A stretch of 64,000 nt of DNA, taken from Thermaurantiacus tibetensis. GTDB lineage: Bacteria; Pseudomonadota; Alphaproteobacteria; Sphingomonadales; Sphingomonadaceae. Shown piece by piece: positions 60,085 through 64,000 of this stretch (position 1 is its first letter; every line of letters begins with the position of its first letter). The notes beneath the pieces are model-generated. The model did not search any database. It was not told the DNA's origin and saw only the letters and a list, made by a program, of their open reading frames with translations. The DNA lies in contig NZ_JACHTM010000004.1 of assembly GCF_015354055.1 (NCBI RefSeq), positions 248,001-312,000 of the forward strand, in the 5' to 3' direction. The position numbers were made by a program, and so were the translations under genes.

Positions 60085-61612
60085 CCGTCCGGCCGGCCCA
60101 GGGCCGGCGCGCGCGGGTCTCCTCGCCCTCGCCCTCCTGCCCGCCGGCCTCCTGCCCGCCACCCCGCTGCCGGCGCAGCCCGCCGCCCCGCCATCCACGC
60201 CCGCGCCAGCCACGCCCGCGCCAGCCACGCCCGCGCCATCCACTCGGGCTGCCGAAGCGCCGCTCGGCCTTGCCGAGGTGCTCGAGTCCTCCCGCCTCCA
60301 CGCGCCCCAGGTGCTCGAGGCGCTTGCCCGCGTGCGCGCCGCCGAGGGCCGCCGCACCGAGGCCGAGGGCGCCTTCGACACCATCGTCTCCGGCACCGCC
60401 GAGACCCGCCTCTCCGGCACCTACGACGGCCGGCAGCTCGCTGCCTCGGTCACCCGGCCGTTCGCCACCCGGGGCGGCCAGCTCTACGCCGGCTATCGCG
60501 TCTCGGGCGGGGACTTTCCCACCTACGAGGACGAGACCTTCACCAACCGCGGCGGCGAGCTCAAGGTCGGTGCGCTGTTCGCCCTCCTGCGCGACCGCGC
60601 CATCGACGAGCGCCGCTTCGGCCTGTTCCGCGCCGAGACCGGCATCGCGCTCGCCGAGACCGAGACGCTGCTCGTCGCGATCGCCGTCCAGCGCCGGGCG
60701 CTCGGCGCCTGGCTCGACTGGGTGGCCGCCGGCCAGAAGCTCCGGGTCTACCGCAACCTGCTCGCGATCGCCGAGGAACGGCAGGACGGCTTCCGCCGCC
60801 AGGTGCGCGAGGGCGCGCGCCCGCAGATCATCGTCACCGAGAACGAGCAGGCCATCCTCCGCCGCCAGGCGCTCGTCGTCGATTCCGAGCGCGCGCTCGA
60901 GGCGGCGGCGGTGCGCCTCTCCTTCTTCCTGCGCGGGGCCGACGGCCGGCCGCTGGTCCCGCCCGAGGCCCGCCTGCCCGCCGCCCTGCCGCCGCCGCTT
61001 CCCCTCGAGCCGGCCGGCCCCCGCCGCACCGCCCGCGCGCTGGACGCCCGGCCCGACCTCCGGGCGCTCGACCTCCGGCTCGCCCAGGCCACCGAGCAGC
61101 TCCGCCTCGACGAGAACCTCCGCAAGCCCCGCATCGACCTCAAGGTCGAGGCCTCGCGCGACATCGGCCTCGAGGGCCTCGGCGGCGGCAGCCGCTCCGG
61201 CACCGAGACCAAGGTCGGCCTCGCCTTCTCGGTGCCGCTCGAGCAGCGCACCGCCTCGGGCCGGATCGCCGCCACCCGCGCCGAGATCCAGGCCTTCGAG
61301 CTCCGCCGCCGCCAGCTCGAGGAGGAGATCGCGATCGCGCTCGACGCGCTCGACGCCGACGTCCGCGCCACCCGCCGCCTCGTCGAGCTCGCCGCGCGCG
61401 AACGCGAGGCCGCAGTCGAGCTCGCCCGGGCCGAGCGGCGCCGCTTCGCGCTCGGCGCGAGCGACCTCTTCCTCACCACCCTGCGCGAGGAGGCGGCGGC
61501 CGACGCCGAGGTCCGCGCGATCGAGGCGGTGCTGCGCCAGGCCGCCGCCCACGCCGACGTCGCCGCCGCCACTGCCGATCTCGCTGCGCTGGGCCTCCGC
61601 CCGCCGGCCTGA
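60074..61612 (+). CDS. TolC-family outer-membrane efflux protein
   Basis: A 512-residue TolC-type protein. Signal peptide (about 1-36), a Pro/Ala/Thr linker with PATPA repeats (about 40-56), then two helical-barrel halves: PLGLAEVLESSRLHAPQVLEALARVRAAEGRR and REGARPQIIVTENEQAILRRQALV, and ALDARPDLRALDLRLAQATEQLR with RIAATRAEIQAFELRRRQLEEEI. It forms the outer-membrane channel for the exporter encoded upstream. ATG 60074. The cargo is not evident: no RTX-repeat or bacteriocin gene is next to it. Confidence 0.9.
   Translation: MAPDRPAGPGPARAGLLALALLPAGLLPATPLPAQPAAPPSTPAPATPAPATPAPSTRAAEAPLGLAEVLESSRLHAPQVLEALARVRAAEGRRTEAEGAFDTIVSGTAETRLSGTYDGRQLAASVTRPFATRGGQLYAGYRVSGGDFPTYEDETFTNRGGELKVGALFALLRDRAIDERRFGLFRAETGIALAETETLLVAIAVQRRALGAWLDWVAAGQKLRVYRNLLAIAEERQDGFRRQVREGARPQIIVTENEQAILRRQALVVDSERALEAAAVRLSFFLRGADGRPLVPPEARLPAALPPPLPLEPAGPRRTARALDARPDLRALDLRLAQATEQLRLDENLRKPRIDLKVEASRDIGLEGLGGGSRSGTETKVGLAFSVPLEQRTASGRIAATRAEIQAFELRRRQLEEEIAIALDALDADVRATRRLVELAAREREAAVELARAERRRFALGASDLFLTTLREEAAADAEVRAIEAVLRQAAAHADVAAATADLAALGLRPPA
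60196..60240. repeat. 15-bp tandem repeat (3 units) in the tolC-like gene
   Basis: Two exact copies of cacgcccgcgccagc and a third with one change, coding for repeated ATPAP pentapeptides in the linker after the signal peptide. Confidence 0.9.
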
Positions 61613-61730
61613 CGCCGGCCCCGGAAGCGCCGCCGCACGCGCGCCCCGCCCTCCCGCTCAGCGGCCCGTCCCGCGCCCCTCCCGCCAGCCGCCGGCCCCG
61701 CGACCGCGCCCGCGCCCGGGAGCCGGCCGC

Positions 61731-62796
61731 TCAGCGCAGGTCGCGCCGGCGCAGCGTCGCGATGTCCCCGGCCGAGAGCCCGAGGTTTTCGGCCATGAAG
61801 CGGTCCATGCCCCCCGGCCGGGCGTCGATCGCGGCAAACGCCGCCTCGAGATAGGCCCGGTCCACGCCCTGGAACACGCGCATCACCTCGGGCGGAAGCC
61901 GCGCCGGCGGCTGGCGGCTTCGGCCGGCAGGAGCGGTCGGAGAGGAGATAGTCGGCGATCGCCGTCTCGCGGCTCGCCCCCAGCGCAAGGAGGAGGAGCG
62001 CGGCGGCAACCCCGGTGCGGTCCTTGCCGGCCGAGCAGTTGAAGGCGAGGGGCGCCCGCCCTTCGACGAGCGCGGAACATGCGCCGGTCGTCCTGCGCGA
62101 ACCGGAACGGGAGCTCGCGGTAGAAGCCGGCGAAGACCGCGCGGGCGGCCTCTGCCGTGGGCGGCCCGCCGGCGAAGAGGGCGCCGAAGTCGGGCATCTC
62201 CGGCGCATCGTCGCGGGGAAGCGTGTCGCGCCCCTCGGCGAGCCGCGACGGGGCCGCCGCCCGCTCCGCGGTCGCGCGCAGGTCGCACACGGTCGAAATG
62301 CCAAGCCGGCCGAGGTAGGCCAGATCCGCGGCCGAGAGCGTCGAAGGGTCGCCAGAACGATAGAGGAGGCCCCAGGCCACCTGCCGGCCCTCGGCGGCCG
62401 GATAGCCGCCGAGGTCGCGGAAGTTCTGGCCCGACTCGAGCGGCAGCAGCCGCTCCGCCACCACGAAGCTCCGCCCGTCGGCCGCGCGCAGGAGGAGATA
62501 GGGCCGCGGGCTGGCGGGCGCCGGCACCGTCGCCCGCCCGCCCGTCGCCCCGCGCGCCACCCGGCTCGCGCGGGTCGGCCGGGCATCCGGCCGGTCGAGG
62601 CGGAAGATGTCGACCCGCGCCGGCCCGCTCCACGAGACGGAAAGCGCGTCCCCCTCGCGCACCGGCTCGGCCGCGAACGGGGCGCAACCGCGGCCTCGCG
62701 CGCGCGGGCGGGTGCCGGGGCCGCCGGAGGGAGCGCCAAGGCCACCACCAGCGCTGCCGCGAGCGCCCCCAGCACCTGCCACCGTCCGCCCGCCAT
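61731..62796 (-). pseudogene. Periplasmic tyrosine phosphatase, frameshifted
   Basis: One protein is spread over three frames. Signal peptide MAGGRWQVLGALAAALVVAL begins at 62796 (GGGGAGG upstream). After about 40-50 codons the frame changes to RVDIFRLDRPDARPT, NFRDLGGYPAAEGRQVAWG and LLYRSGD...STVCDLRA. Near 62080 it changes back to APLAFNCSAGKDRTGVAAALL, the CX5R phosphatase loop (Asn in place of the usual His). Near 61910 it changes again to PPEVMRVFQGVDRAYLEAAFAAID, ending at 61731. NFRDLGG and the P-loop identify a Y_phosphatase3-type protein. Three shifts mean either a pseudogene or local sequence errors in a GC-rich stretch. Confidence 0.8.
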
Positions 62797-62831
62797 CGGC
62801 GCCTCCCCTTGCACTCCTCCGCGCCCGCCCG

Positions 62832-64000
62832 TCAGACGTCGAACCTCACCCCCATCAGGTAGCGCCGGCCGATCCGCTCCACCTCCACCGGGAAGGCGGG
62901 CTCGTCCTCGAACACCACGTAGGTCGCATGCGTCAGGTTGGCGAAATCGGCGAACAGGATCACCTGCCGGGAGAGCGCGTCGCGCAGCGTCACGTCGAGG
63001 TTGCCATAGGCCTGGCGGAACTCGTCGCCCGCCTCGCCCTGCACGCCGAAGCCGCCGGGCGTGTCGGGCCAGTCGGAGCGCCACTGGCAGGCGACGCGGG
63101 CCGAGACGGGCCCCTTCTCGCAGAAGAGCGAGGCGTTCACCACCACGTCCGAGGTGCCGGGGAAGGGCGCGCCCTCGCGGCCCGGCGCGTCGAAGCTGCC
63201 GCCGAGCAGCGCGAGGTTCCCCTGGAAGCCGAAGCCGTCCCACGGCGCCGGCAGGAAGCGCCACTGCTGCAGGTAGGCGAACTCCACCCCGTAGAGCCTG
63301 CCGCGGTCGCCGTTGAAGGTCGAGGAGATGATGTAGCCGGTGCGGTCCACGCCCGGCTCGTCGTGGAGATCGGTCTCGTTGACCACCCGGCCGGTGTAGA
63401 GCACGTCGTCCACGAACCGCGCGAAGGCCGAGACCGAGGCGAGGCCCCCGCCCGGGGTGTCATATTCGAACGCGCCGTCGAGGCCCCAGGTGAGCTCGGG
63501 GCGAAGCAGCGGGTTGCCGCCGCTGATGGTGCCCGGGGTCGCGATGTCGCTGATGCTCGCTCCAGTTCGGATCTCGCCGAAGCTCGGCCGCGCGGTCGAG
63601 CGCTGCACCGAGCCGCGCAGCACCGCGTGCTCGCCGAGGTCGAAGCGGAGGTTGAGGTTCGGGAACCAGTCGCTCCGCGCCCGCTCCACCCGCGTCGGCA
63701 CCGGCGGCTTCCCGGCCGCCTGCAGGAAGCCGGCGATCTCCTGCCGCTGCCGCTCGAAGCGCACGCCCGCCACCACGGCGCCGCGGTCCCACGCGAAGGT
63801 CGCCTGCGCATAGCCGGCGTGGAGCCGCTCGTCGATCGTGTAGAGGTTGGCCTTTGGCACGTTGTTCGCCGGGCTGTCGACGCCGATGCCCTCGAGCTTG
63901 CCGAGGATCCGGGAGACGTCGCGGAACAGGCGCGGGTTGTCGATGGTGAGCGGGGTTTGGAACCCGCTTGGAAAGCGGGTCGGCCAGCGCGAGCGTGTCA
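62832..64000 (-). CDS. TonB-dependent receptor (N-terminus off the window)
   Basis: A frame open through the right edge; the 389 visible residues are the C-terminal barrel of a TonB receptor. GYAQATFAWDRGAVVAGVRFE, the typical NPLLRPELTWGLDGAFEY, FNGDRGRLYGVEFAYLQQ and DVTLRDALSRQVILFADFANLTH are barrel-strand signatures, and the protein ends YLMGVRFDV with a near-terminal aromatic. The signal peptide and plug are outside the window, so the ligand is unknown. The downstream phosphatase is on the same strand with 35 bp between. A short hairpin (AACCCGCTT with AAGCGGGTT) lies in the coding sequence at about 63959-63979. Confidence 0.88.
   Translation of the reverse strand, partial: TRSRWPTRFPSGFQTPLTIDNPRLFRDVSRILGKLEGIGVDSPANNVPKANLYTIDERLHAGYAQATFAWDRGAVVAGVRFERQRQEIAGFLQAAGKPPVPTRVERARSDWFPNLNLRFDLGEHAVLRGSVQRSTARPSFGEIRTGASISDIATPGTISGGNPLLRPELTWGLDGAFEYDTPGGGLASVSAFARFVDDVLYTGRVVNETDLHDEPGVDRTGYIISSTFNGDRGRLYGVEFAYLQQWRFLPAPWDGFGFQGNLALLGGSFDAPGREGAPFPGTSDVVVNASLFCEKGPVSARVACQWRSDWPDTPGGFGVQGEAGDEFRQAYGNLDVTLRDALSRQVILFADFANLTHATYVVFEDEPAFPVEVERIGRRYLMGVRFDV

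Noticed and set aside
63959-63979. Hairpin as a terminator near the right edge
   Set aside because: It lies inside the open TonB-receptor reading frame and has no T-run.

Overview
This is a very GC-rich chromosomal window, mostly in the region of 70 percent by eye and lower over about the first 11 kb. It comes from an alphaproteobacterium. TonB-dependent receptors, a TIGR02300 (FYDLN) protein, a CP4-like class II EPSP synthase, a CpaA-F/Flp pilus locus, mmsA-ech-mmsB and a LuxI next to an NfrB-like transferase together suggest Sphingomonadales or a close relative. The order is an inference from gene content.

Positions 1-13.7 kb form a surface-polysaccharide locus. It starts with a truncated 2-oxoglutarate/Fe(II) oxygenase, a GT4 glycosyltransferase, a half-length membrane protein, GT2 and GT4 transferases, a Wzy-like polymerase and a Wzz-like chain-length protein. 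A decayed IS5-type element follows. Next comes a GDP-deoxysugar set (ColD-like dehydratase, ColC/fucose-synthase-like reductase, Gmd, ManC) and a UDP-GlcNAc 2-epimerase. ColD has His-His where the PLP lysine of aminotransferases sits, so the predicted product is GDP-colitose.

Positions 13.9-28.5 kb hold putA and a complete tight-adherence (Tad/Cpa) pilus locus. Three TadE/G-type genes on the plus strand converge on flp-cpaA-cpaB-cpaC-cpaD-cpaE-[repeat ORF]-cpaF-tadB-tadC on the minus strand, with many 4-bp stop/start overlaps. From 28.6 to 32.8 kb lie the valine-degradation genes mmsA-ech-mmsB and a UDP-glucuronate 4-epimerase-like gene. From 33 to 40 kb are an NSS transporter and an SDR, P450, DapB-like oxidoreductase and TonB-receptor group that looks catabolic.

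From 40.1 to 44 kb are tRNA-Ala(GGC), the TIGR02300 gene, aroA, a Fur-box-preceded bfd and a second P450. From 51.1 down to 44 kb (minus strand) thyA is followed by a cobalamin riboswitch and btuB-btuF-btuC-btuD-folA-ribF. A vitamin B12 uptake cassette therefore sits between thyA and folA, and folA and ribF probably fall under B12 control. From 51.3 to 54.9 kb are a LuxI-type synthase, a hairpin-rich gap, an NfrB-like glycosyltransferase and an NfrA-like protein.

From 54.9 to 64 kb are a MerR regulator, glpK, a type 1 secretion-like trio (ABC protein, HlyD, TolC), a multiply frameshifted tyrosine phosphatase and a TonB receptor cut by the window end. The ABC protein has lost every catalytic motif of its nucleotide-binding domain. 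Short tandem repeats with 15-bp units occur inside three separate reading frames. The most unusual systems are the pseudo-ATPase exporter, the luxI-nfrB-nfrA cassette and the riboswitch operon that captures folA and ribF.
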